This document shows, in pieces, positions 1 through 4,837 of a stretch of DNA of 5,704 nt. Below the pieces are notes generated by a model that was given only the letters and a program-made list of their open reading frames with translations, made no database searches and had not been told where the DNA came from. The stretch comes from Candidatus Pacearchaeota archaeon (GTDB lineage: Archaea > Nanobdellota > Nanobdellia > Pacearchaeales > GW2011-AR1): NCBI GenBank assembly GCA_026395855.1, contig JAPLXX010000054.1:1-5704 (forward strand). The letters run 5' to 3'. How positions within the stretch are numbered: the stretch's first letter is position 1; each line of letters opens with the position of its first letter. The position numbers were made by a program, and so were the translations under genes.

Positions 1-882
1 GGGATTATTCCTATGGATTCTGCAAAGCACCACCAGGAAAATAAAAATGAAATTTATTTTGAATCTCTTCAGGAATCAGGCATAAAAGAAAGCGAGATAG
101 ATGCTATTGCAATTTCTCAGGGGCCTGGATTAGCTCCCTGCCTTTTGCAGGGAATTGGTTTTGCAAAAGAGCTGTCGAAAAAACTGAGAAAGCCCATTGT
201 TCCTGTAAATCATTGCATAGCTCATTTAGAAATAGGAAGAATTACCGGCGCGAAAGATCCTGTTATGCTATACACATCTGGTGCAAACACGCAGATAATA
301 GCTTATGCTTCTGGAAAATACAGAATTTTCGGGGAAACCCTCGACATTGGAGTCGGGAATTTCATAGATACTTTTGCAAGATATGCAGGCATTGGTTTTC
401 CAGGAGGGCCTGCGATACAAAAACTATCTGAAGAAGGAAAAAATTTAATTAAACTTCCATACAAAGTTAAAGGAATGGACATTGCTCTTTCCGGAATACT
501 TACAAATTTAAAACAGAAATTAGAGTCCGGGAAATACAAGCTTCCTGATCTAGCATTTTCTCTTCAGGAAAATGTTTTTGCAATGCTGGTTGAGACAGCT
601 GAACGGGCTCTTGCACACACCGGAAAAAAAGAACTGCTTCTGGGTGGCGGTGTTGCCTGCAACAAACGGCTTCAGGAAATGTGCAGAATAATGTGCAAAG
701 AAAGAGGAGCAAAATTCTTTTGTCCTGAAAATCAGTTTTTAACAGACAATGCAGCAATGATAGCTTATTTGGGAGAAATAATGTTCAATTCAGGAATAAA
801 AATTTCTCATGCAGAGTTAGATAGATTAGATATCAAGCCACGCCAACGTACAGATGAAGTTGAAGTTAGCTGGAAGGAGTAG
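1..882 (+). CDS. kae1: Kae1, catalytic subunit of KEOPS tRNA t6A synthase (5' end missing)
   Basis: Kae1 (TsaD/Qri7/OSGEP family) is the ASKHA-fold subunit of KEOPS that transfers threonylcarbamoyl to A37 of ANN-decoding tRNAs. The reading frame is open from base 1 (GIIPMDSAKHH matches the family's G-G-I-H-P segment), so the ATG at 13 is internal. About 30-36 N-terminal residues are missing. Numbering from the first codon, the metal site is visible: H71 and H75 in NHCIAHLE, Y91 in LYTSGANTQ and D249 in TDNAAMIA. Nucleotide-binding segments FGETLDIGVGN, GFPGGP, GMDIALSG and LLLGGGVACNKRL follow in family order, and the end IKPRQRTDEVEVSW is typical. The usual SGGN is SGAN here. The protein stops after this tail, so there is no Bud32 kinase fusion as in some archaea; Bud32 would have to be encoded elsewhere. 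It overlaps the convergent small gene by 17 bp. Confidence 0.96.
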   Translation, partial: GIIPMDSAKHHQENKNEIYFESLQESGIKESEIDAIAISQGPGLAPCLLQGIGFAKELSKKLRKPIVPVNHCIAHLEIGRITGAKDPVMLYTSGANTQIIAYASGKYRIFGETLDIGVGNFIDTFARYAGIGFPGGPAIQKLSEEGKNLIKLPYKVKGMDIALSGILTNLKQKLESGKYKLPDLAFSLQENVFAMLVETAERALAHTGKKELLLGGGVACNKRLQEMCRIMCKERGAKFFCPENQFLTDNAAMIAYLGEIMFNSGIKISHAELDRLDIKPRQRTDEVEVSWKE

Positions 883-1120
883 AGCTATCTGGAAGTTTTT
901 TAGCATAATCTAAAATTTGATATGCTAGATACCCTTTTCTAAGGCCGGTATTATCTGTATGAATAAGAACATCATAGCTAATTTCAAGAGGGGTTCTTTT
1001 GACAATTCTTTCTAATCTTCCTCCCTCAAATAAAACAAAGTCTGCTGTATGGGGTTCAACACCTATTAAAAATCTACCTTGCTCTAAATTAACTTCGTAT
1101 GTCCTTTTTTTTCTTTCCAT
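866..1120 (-). CDS. Small hypothetical protein, 84 aa
   Basis: I do not recognise the family. The product begins MERKKRTYEVNLEQGRF and has alternating hydrophobic and charged segments (FLIGVEPHTADFVLFEGG, then LERIVKRTPLEISYDVLIH) that suggest a small soluble alpha/beta or all-beta domain. A predicted helix (KGYLAYQILDYAKKL) and a short Ser/Pro/Thr tail follow. No signal peptide, membrane segment or cysteine cluster is seen. Support for a real gene comes from the protein-like composition, the absence of any competing gene over most of its length, and a good BRE/TATA element placed so that transcription would start at or just before the ATG (a leaderless mRNA). It is convergent with kae1, with the last 17 bp overlapping, and divergent from the L7Ae cluster. 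The function is unknown. Confidence 0.68.
   Translation of the reverse strand: MERKKRTYEVNLEQGRFLIGVEPHTADFVLFEGGRLERIVKRTPLEISYDVLIHTDNTGLRKGYLAYQILDYAKKLPDSSTPSS
896..901 (+). terminator. T-run after kae1
   Basis: Six T's lie 14 nt after the kae1 stop codon. Archaeal RNA polymerase terminates at short U-runs, so this could end the kae1 transcript. It lies inside the coding region of the opposite-strand gene (as A's there), and no hairpin precedes it. Weak call. Confidence 0.3.
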
Positions 1121-1143
1121 AGGGGCTTATGCAATAAAATAGG

Positions 1144-1157
1144 ATTAAAAACTTTTC
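1144..1157 (-). promoter_or_regulatory. BRE/TATA promoter for the 84-aa gene
   Basis: Read on the - strand this is GAAAAGTTTTTAAT: a purine-rich BRE followed by an archaeal TATA-like box. Its centre is about 28 nt from the ATG at 1120. With the usual 25-27 nt TATA-to-start spacing, transcription would begin within a few bases of the start codon, predicting a leaderless mRNA. Confidence 0.55.
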
Positions 1158-1226
1158 TAACTTCTATCCAGAAACATTTTTGTATTTTTAGACAGAAATT
1201 CTGATAATTTTAGTTTTAATTCTTAC

Positions 1227-1242
1227 CAGAAAAGTTTAAAAA
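1227..1242 (+). promoter_or_regulatory. BRE/TATA promoter upstream of the L7Ae leader element
   Basis: CAGAAAA followed by GTTTAAAAA is a good archaeal BRE plus TATA box. Adding about 25 nt from the TATA centre puts the start site near 1262-1264, only a few bases before the long helix that begins at 1271. The position suggests this promoter drives the structured element and, by read-through, the L7Ae-S28e-L24e cluster. Confidence 0.6.
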
Positions 1243-1265
1243 CAAACTTTCTCCTTAATATTTAT

Positions 1266-1353
1266 CCGATGAACGAATTTTTCGTGAGGAAGATTTATTC
1301 TATAAATCTTCTGTCGCTTCGCCCAAGCTTGGTCAAAGCAGAGGGATTCGTTC
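1266..1353 (+). promoter_or_regulatory. Structured RNA element upstream of L7Ae: candidate 5' leader regulator or small RNA
   Basis: The segment folds into a closed three-way shape. P1 pairs 1271-1283 with 1341-1353: 13 continuous pairs, eight of them Watson-Crick at the base (GAACGAAT with ATTCGTTC), then three G-U pairs, U-A and C-G. P2 pairs 1289-1297 with 1303-1311: nine perfect pairs around a 5-nt loop TTCTA. A third, weaker arm lies at 1316-1339 (GCTT with AAGC) and contains the palindrome CCAAGCTTGG. It starts just after the predicted transcription start and ends 26 nt before the L7Ae ATG, giving a leader of about 117 nt. Known: L7Ae represses its own mRNA through a kink-turn in the leader in some archaea. 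I looked for the tandem G-A signature; GTGAGG at 1284-1289 opposite CTGT at 1311-1314 is only a partial match. It could instead be a stand-alone small RNA. The pairing is seen directly; the role is inferred. Confidence 0.55.
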
Positions 1354-1361
1354 TATAAAAA
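1353..1361 (+). promoter_or_regulatory. Possible second TATA box just before L7Ae
   Basis: CTATAAAAA lies immediately 3' of the P1 helix, with its centre about 23 nt before the L7Ae ATG. If used, it would give a nearly leaderless L7Ae mRNA and make 1266-1353 a separate transcript. The expected purine-rich BRE is missing (the preceding bases are GATTCGTT) and the spacing is slightly short, so this is weaker than the 1227-1242 promoter. Confidence 0.22.
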
Positions 1362-1379
1362 ATTCAAAAACCAGAAAAA

Positions 1380-1679
1380 ATGGATATATACAGCATAATA
1401 GAAAAAGCGAGAAAAACAGGAAAAGTTGAGAAAGGAACAAACGAAGTTACAAAAGCTATAGAAAGAGGCACTGCAAAGCTGGTTGCTTATGCTGCAGATG
1501 TTAGTCCAAATGAGATAGTTCAGCATCTTCCGATTTTGTGCAAAGAGAAAAAAATTCCCTGCCGGGAAGTTGACAGCAGGCAGAAACTTGGAATTGCAGT
1601 CGGAATTTCTGTGTCAGCATCTTCTGTTGCAGTGATAGACTCTGGCGATGCGGAAAAAGATATTGCTTCTTTAAAATAA
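1380..1679 (+). CDS. rpl7ae: Ribosomal protein L7Ae / kink-turn binding protein
   Basis: L7Ae (eL8) is a large-subunit ribosomal protein. In archaea it is also the core kink-turn binder of box C/D and H/ACA guide RNPs and a subunit of RNase P. The 99-aa product carries the family signature KGTNEVTKAIERGTAKLV (residues 18-35, the RNA-contacting strand-helix), then DVSPNEIVQHLPILCKEKKIP (about 40-60). The loop GISVSASSVAVID follows; it contacts the bulged base of the kink-turn. It is shorter than typical archaeal L7Ae (about 118-124 aa): roughly 15 residues are missing before KARKTGK, and the last helix is trimmed. The frame upstream has TAA at 1356-1358 and no ATG/GTG/TTG between, so this start is forced. 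No Shine-Dalgarno sequence is visible. It is first in the cluster, 27 nt before S28e, and is preceded by the structured element at 1266-1353. Confidence 0.95.
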   Translation: MDIYSIIEKARKTGKVEKGTNEVTKAIERGTAKLVAYAADVSPNEIVQHLPILCKEKKIPCREVDSRQKLGIAVGISVSASSVAVIDSGDAEKDIASLK

Positions 1680-1706
1680 AATGAGAAACAGCAGGGGGTT
1701 TGAATA

Positions 1707-2012
1707 ATGGGCGGCGCAAAACAGCAAAAATCAAAGCAGCAACAACAGCAGCAATCACAGGCTTCAAAAGGAAGCGATAAAATTCTTGGAGAAGTGGCTC
1801 CTGCTCTTGTAGAAGAAATAGTCGGAAGAACAGGGTTTAGGGGAGAAATAACCCAGGTTAGATGCATGGTGACTTCCGGGAGAGATCAAGGACGTTCAAT
1901 ACGAAGAAATGTCAAAGGACCTGTCAGGGTCGGCGATTATCTAATGCTCAGGGAAACAGAAATAGAAGCAAGAAGAATTAAATCAAAGGTCTCAAAAGGT
2001 GCTTATACTTAA
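1707..2012 (+). CDS. rps28e: Ribosomal protein S28e with Gln-rich N-terminal extension
   Basis: S28e (eS28) is a small OB-fold protein of the 30S subunit near the mRNA exit/E-site region. The core is at about residues 25-91: EIVGRTGFRGEITQVRC, then RNVKGPVRVGDYLMLRETE, the near-invariant family signature (68-86), and EARRI. At 101 aa it is longer than the usual roughly 70 aa. Residues 1-23 form a low-complexity Lys/Gln/Ser tail with six consecutive glutamines (codons 1737-1754, mixed CAA/CAG), and residues 92-101 add a basic tail ending GAYT. The run GGGGGT at 1694-1699, about 7-8 nt before the ATG, is the best Shine-Dalgarno-like site in the cluster and supports this start; the extension is therefore probably translated. 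It follows L7Ae, and a 1-nt gap separates it from the next gene. Confidence 0.94.
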   Translation: MGGAKQQKSKQQQQQQSQASKGSDKILGEVAPALVEEIVGRTGFRGEITQVRCMVTSGRDQGRSIRRNVKGPVRVGDYLMLRETEIEARRIKSKVSKGAYT

Positions 2013-2013
2013 A

Positions 2014-2241
2014 ATGTCGCTAATTAGTTTAAGAGATTATTCAAGTACAGAAATTTCTTCTGAGATGGAAAGAAAATTGGCTGACCAAAATTTAGTGGGG
2101 GTTATTGTTATTAGAAAAAATGCTGTTCCTTTCGAAGGCAGAGATTTAATTAGGGAATTAATAAATTACTTAGAAACAAAAGGTTATCATGTTCTTCCTA
2201 AAGAGGATAGTGAAGAATGTCATGTAGCTTACTTTAAATAA
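2014..2241 (+). CDS. Small hypothetical protein, 75 aa, inside the ribosomal cluster
   Basis: I do not recognise this protein. It starts MSLISLRDYSSTEISSEME and continues with a hydrophobic strand (LVGVIVIRKN), a predicted helix (GRDLIRELINYLETKGY), and a final strand-like stretch with one Cys and one His (EECHVAYFK). This looks like a small soluble alpha/beta domain; there is no signal peptide, membrane span or metal-binding pair. The ATG at 2014 follows the S28e stop by one base (TAA-A-ATG), and the next gene, L24e, starts 4 nt after its stop, so it is almost certainly co-translated with the ribosomal genes. An in-frame GTG at 1999 would add five residues and overlap S28e; I prefer the ATG. 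In other archaea S28e and L24e are usually adjacent, so this is an insertion relative to the common order. The position suggests a link to the ribosome, but that is inference only. Confidence 0.8.
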   Translation: MSLISLRDYSSTEISSEMERKLADQNLVGVIVIRKNAVPFEGRDLIRELINYLETKGYHVLPKEDSEECHVAYFK

Positions 2242-2245
2242 TAAA

Positions 2246-2404
2246 ATGTCAAAATGCAGTTATTGTGGAAAAGAATACGAGCCTCCAAGGGGGCTTACTT
2301 TTGTTCTTAATGACGGAAGCCTGAAATATCTCTGCTCTTCAAAATGCAGAAAAAACATGAAAATGAAGAGGCGAAAAGTAAGGTGGATAAGCAAAAAAGA
2401 GTGA
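2246..2404 (+). CDS. rpl24e: Ribosomal protein L24e
   Basis: L24e (eL24) is a small zinc-binding protein of the large ribosomal subunit. The 52-aa product (MSKCSYCGKEYEPPRGLTFV...) has the family's zinc site C4-x2-C7 and C30-x3-C34, separated by the strand LTFVLNDGSLKYL. It then ends in the basic helix CRKNMKMKRRKVRWI that contacts rRNA. The length is at the short end for archaeal L24e. It starts 4 nt after the preceding stop with no clear Shine-Dalgarno sequence, so translational coupling is likely. It is the last gene of the cluster; T-runs and a new promoter follow. The gene is short enough to be missed by simple ORF filters. Confidence 0.93.
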   Translation: MSKCSYCGKEYEPPRGLTFVLNDGSLKYLCSSKCRKNMKMKRRKVRWISKKE

Positions 2405-2424
2405 AAATCAGCATAAAATCCTAA

Positions 2425-2430
2425 TTTTTT
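2425..2430 (+). terminator. T-run terminator after L24e
   Basis: Six T's in CTAATTTTTTGATTTG lie 20 nt after the L24e stop and are followed by more T-rich sequence. This is a plausible archaeal U-run terminator for the ribosomal cluster. Confidence 0.45.
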
Positions 2431-2441
2431 GATTTGTTAAT

Positions 2442-2479
2442 CGATAATGCAAAAATTTCGGCTTTTTGCAATTTTATCG
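2442..2479 (+). terminator. Bulged stem-loop between L24e and gyrB
   Basis: The arms 2442-2447 and 2474-2479 (CGATAA with TTATCG) form six pairs. A 3-nt bulge (2471-2473, ATT) separates these from eight pairs, 2448-2455 with 2463-2470 (TGCAAAAA with TTTTTGCA), closed by the 7-nt loop TTTCGGC. A run of six T's follows at 2491-2496. It sits after the ribosomal cluster and before the gyrB promoter, so a back-up terminator or 3'-end structure is the simplest reading. The 3-nt bulge lacks flanking G-A pairs, so it is not a kink-turn. Pairing is certain at the sequence level; the role is inferred. Confidence 0.5.
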
Positions 2480-2499
2480 TCGGTAAAACGTTTTTTAGT

Positions 2500-2516
2500 G
2501 AAGAAAACTTTATAAA
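2500..2516 (+). promoter_or_regulatory. BRE/TATA promoter for the gyrB operon
   Basis: GAAGAAAA (BRE-like) followed by CTTTATAAA is the best archaeal promoter in this gap. The predicted start is near 2536-2540, giving a leader of about 58 nt to the ATG at 2596 or 85 nt to the ATG at 2623. It would serve gyrB, the three zinc-ribbon genes and gyrA. Confidence 0.6.
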
Positions 2517-2544
2517 GGAGAAAATCGTTTTTTAAGTGTAAATT

Positions 2545-2561
2545 GAACAGATTTCCTGTTC
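2545..2561 (+). repeat. Inverted repeat / small hairpin in the gyrB leader
   Basis: GAACAG, a 5-nt spacer and CTGTTC form a perfect 6-bp hairpin or dyad. It lies a few bases after the predicted gyrB transcription start, a position suited either to a repressor operator or to a 5' mRNA hairpin. Confidence 0.35.
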
Positions 2562-2595
2562 TAAGATTGATTAAAAAAAGCTCAGAATTTAGCAA

Positions 2596-4506
2596 ATGCT
2601 ATCTGACATAAAACAAACAAAAATGACTGAAAAAAGCACGTATACTGCAGCAGAAATCAAGGTTTTGGAAGGACTTGAAGGAGTCAGGAAGCGCCCTTCA
2701 ATGTACATTGGCTCAACAGGCAAAGATGGGTTGCATCATTTAGTTTATGAAGTTGTTGACAACTCTGTTGATGAGGCTCTTGTTGGATTTTGCAAGAAGA
2801 TAAAAGTCACAATAAACAAAAACGGCTCTGTTACTGTAGATGATGACGGAAGAGGAATTCCTGTTGAAAGCCATCCCACATTAAAAATTCCAGCTGTAGA
2901 AGTTGCTTTGACAAAACTTCATGCAGGAGGGAAATTTGACAAAAAGACATATTTAATTTCAGGAGGACTTCACGGTGTTGGTGTTTCTGTTGTCAATGCT
3001 CTTTCTGAAAAGCTTGTTGTTGAGGTAAAAAGAGACGGAAGAATTTACAGTCAGGAATATTCGCGTGGGCAGACAAAAACAAAACTGAAAGAAATAGGAA
3101 AAGCAGAGGGAACAGGAACAACAATTACTTTCTGGCCTGACCCTGAAATATTTTCAACAATTCTTTTTGATTATAAAGTTTTAGAAAATAGATTTAGAGA
3201 AATAGTCTTCTTAAATCCGGGGTTAAAAATATTATTAATAGATGAAGCTAAAAATGAAAAAGAAGAGTTTTATTCTGCAGGAGGAATTATAGAATTTGTA
3301 AAATGGCTCAATAGGTCAAAAGAAGCCCTTCACAAGCCGATATATTTCAAAAAAGAAGTAGATCATAGCGTTATAGAAGCTGCAATACAATACAACAGCA
3401 GTTATCAGGAAAATATTTTCGGATTTGTTAATACAATAAATACTGTTGAGGGAGGAACTCATGTTTCCGGATTTAAAACAGCCTTAACAAGAGTCATAAA
3501 TGACTACGCAAAAAATAAAAATATTTTAAAGAATGAATCTTTTCTTGGGGAGGATGTTCGTGAGGGTTTAACAGTTGTTTTAAGTCTTAAGATGCAGGAG
3601 CCCCAGTTTGAAGGGCAGACAAAAACAAAGCTTGGAAATTCAGAGATGAAAGGTTTTGTTGATTCTGTTGTTACTAAGGCGCTTGGAGAATTCTTTGAGG
3701 AAAATCCTGAAATAGCAAGGAAAATAACTGCTAAGGCACTTGATTCCGCAAAAGCAAGAATTGCTGCTAAAAAAGCCAAAGATTTGGTTAGAAGAAAAAA
3801 TGCTTTTTCCCTTGGTGGTTTGCCCGGAAAATTGGCAGATTGCTCTTCAAAAAAATCAGAAGATACAGAACTATATATTGTTGAAGGCGAATCTGCTGCA
3901 GGCTCGAGCAAGATGGGAAGAGATAGAAATATACAGGCAATACTCCCTCTTAAAGGAAAAATTCTTAATGTTGAAAAGTCAAGTCCTGCAAGATCTCTTT
4001 CAAGCGAAGAAATTGTAAACTTGATAACAGCAATTGGTACAGGTGTGGGAGAAAGTTTTGATATTACAAATTTAAGATACAACAAAATAATTTTAATGTC
4101 TGATGCAGATGTTGATGGCGAGCATATTAAGACTCTATTATTGACTTTTTTCTACAGATTCATGCCTCAGCTTATAGAAAATTCTCATATTTATGCAGCT
4201 CTTCCCCCATTATACAGAATAAGAAAAGGAAGTAAAGATCTTTATGTTTATTCTGATGAAGAGCTCAAAAAAGAAATTGGCAGTGCAGATAATCCGAATG
4301 TTACAAGGTTCAAGGGCTTGGGAGAAATGAGTGCTCAGCAATTATGGGATACAACTATGAATCCAAAATCAAGAAAGATAAAAAAGATATTCATAGAAGA
4401 CGCTGTTGAAGCTGACAGTGTTTTTTCAATGCTTATGGGAGATGATGTTCAGGCGAGAAAAGCTTTCATACAGGAGAATGCAAAGGAGGCTAATCTCGAT
4501 ATTTAA
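2596..4506 (+). CDS. gyrB: DNA gyrase subunit B
   Basis: This is the ATPase/Toprim subunit of a bacterial-type IIA topoisomerase, which together with GyrA supercoils DNA. The 636-aa length is normal for the form lacking the extra proteobacterial insert. The GHKL ATPase domain (about 20-230) has catalytic E52, N56 and D59 (EVVDNSVDEA), DDGRGIP at 83-89 and GGLHGVGVSVVNALS at 123-137. The transducer domain ends with the switch loop QTKTKLG at 341-347. The Toprim domain has E430 (VEGESAAGSS) and DADVD at 503-507. RFKGLGEM, QQLWDTTMNP and a C-terminal QARKAFIQENA follow. The usual EGDSAGGSA is EGESAAGSS; the catalytic Glu is kept. Pairing with gyrA favours gyrase over topoisomerase IV. The second ATG at 2623 would give an N-terminus closer to the usual length; neither start has a Shine-Dalgarno. 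Archaeal gyrases are thought to have come from bacteria. Confidence 0.96.
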   Translation: MLSDIKQTKMTEKSTYTAAEIKVLEGLEGVRKRPSMYIGSTGKDGLHHLVYEVVDNSVDEALVGFCKKIKVTINKNGSVTVDDDGRGIPVESHPTLKIPAVEVALTKLHAGGKFDKKTYLISGGLHGVGVSVVNALSEKLVVEVKRDGRIYSQEYSRGQTKTKLKEIGKAEGTGTTITFWPDPEIFSTILFDYKVLENRFREIVFLNPGLKILLIDEAKNEKEEFYSAGGIIEFVKWLNRSKEALHKPIYFKKEVDHSVIEAAIQYNSSYQENIFGFVNTINTVEGGTHVSGFKTALTRVINDYAKNKNILKNESFLGEDVREGLTVVLSLKMQEPQFEGQTKTKLGNSEMKGFVDSVVTKALGEFFEENPEIARKITAKALDSAKARIAAKKAKDLVRRKNAFSLGGLPGKLADCSSKKSEDTELYIVEGESAAGSSKMGRDRNIQAILPLKGKILNVEKSSPARSLSSEEIVNLITAIGTGVGESFDITNLRYNKIILMSDADVDGEHIKTLLLTFFYRFMPQLIENSHIYAALPPLYRIRKGSKDLYVYSDEELKKEIGSADNPNVTRFKGLGEMSAQQLWDTTMNPKSRKIKKIFIEDAVEADSVFSMLMGDDVQARKAFIQENAKEANLDI

Positions 4507-4507
4507 T

Positions 4508-4672
4508 ATGGAAAACAGAACATTTTGCCCAAGATGTAAATCATTAGATGTTAAGAAAGAGATTACAGCATCGTTAGTAGTTGGTGCTCCCCAAAATTGG
4601 ATTTGCAATAATTGTCAATATTCAAATTTTATATTTCCCGAATTAAAACAGAAATTAAAATCGAAAAAATGA
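4508..4672 (+). CDS. Zinc-ribbon microprotein 1 (54 aa)
   Basis: This is a small four-cysteine zinc ribbon: C7-x2-C10 (CPRCKSLDV) and C33-x2-C36 (WICNNCQYSNFIFPE), followed by a Lys-rich tail (LKQKLKSKK). Such ribbons bind structural Zn2+ and often contact nucleic acid or protein; no specific family name can be given from sequence alone. The ATG at 4508 is separated by one base from the gyrB stop (TAA-T-ATG). Its stop overlaps the next ATG (ATGA, 4669-4672). A longer frame extends upstream into gyrB, but the start chosen here is the first ATG after the gyrB stop and leaves the ribbon intact. It resembles the next protein closely (CPxCKSxxV, CxxCxY, FP), which suggests tandem duplication. Co-translation with gyrB is likely. 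Confidence 0.85.
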   Translation: MENRTFCPRCKSLDVKKEITASLVVGAPQNWICNNCQYSNFIFPELKQKLKSKK

Positions 4673-4836
4673 AAGTAAATGTAAGCTGTCCAAAATGCAA
4701 GTCAACCAATGTTACTATAACATCTGATAAAGAAGATCCTACACCCATGTATAAATGCAGCAAGTGCGGATATAAGCATAACTTATTTCCCAAATTTGAA
4801 AATAAAGAAAACATAGGATTGGAGGAAGAAGATTAA
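4669..4836 (+). CDS. Zinc-ribbon microprotein 2 (55 aa)
   Basis: This is a second four-cysteine zinc ribbon: C7-x2-C10 (CPKCKSTNV) and C30-x2-C33 (YKCSKCGYKHNLFPK), followed by an acidic tail (ENIGLEEED). The tail charge is opposite to that of its upstream paralogue, whose tail is basic. Its ATG overlaps the previous stop by 4 nt, and its own stop is one base before the next ATG (TAA-A-ATG), so translation is probably coupled. The shared CPxCKSxxV...CxxCxYxxxxFP pattern points to common descent with microprotein 1. The function is unknown; nucleic-acid or protein binding is a guess from the fold class. Confidence 0.85.
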   Translation: MKVNVSCPKCKSTNVTITSDKEDPTPMYKCSKCGYKHNLFPKFENKENIGLEEED

Positions 4837-4837
4837 A

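Noticed and set aside
213..757. Alternative frames on both strands within kae1
   Set aside because: They lie under conserved Kae1 motifs and resemble no protein family.
1193..1203. Near-palindrome CAGAAATTCTG between the divergent promoters
   Set aside because: Only 5-bp arms in AT-rich DNA; too weak to call an operator without comparison.
1266..1353. Complete tRNA, hammerhead ribozyme or box C/D or H/ACA guide RNA at the L7Ae leader
   Set aside because: No T-arm or CCA end. The GATGA at 1268-1272 is not followed by the hammerhead GAAA core. No convincing C/D box pair is present, and only ATA rather than ACA follows the closing helix.
1520..1867. 115-codon frame on the - strand with a run of cysteines
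   Set aside because: The Cys run is the complement of the S28e glutamine tract; the frame is antisense to L7Ae and S28e.
1999..2013. GTG start for the 75-aa gene
   Set aside because: It would add five residues and overlap S28e. The ATG at 2014 fits the TAA-A-ATG junction pattern seen elsewhere in the window.
3504..4085. 193-codon open frame on the - strand inside gyrB
   Set aside because: It is fully antisense to conserved GyrB sequence, including the Toprim domain, and the translation is low-complexity Ser/Leu/Phe-rich as expected of a shadow frame.
4406..4507. Upstream extension of ribbon 1 into gyrB
   Set aside because: The extra residues are an out-of-frame reading of the conserved GyrB C-terminus; the ATG just after the gyrB stop gives an intact ribbon.
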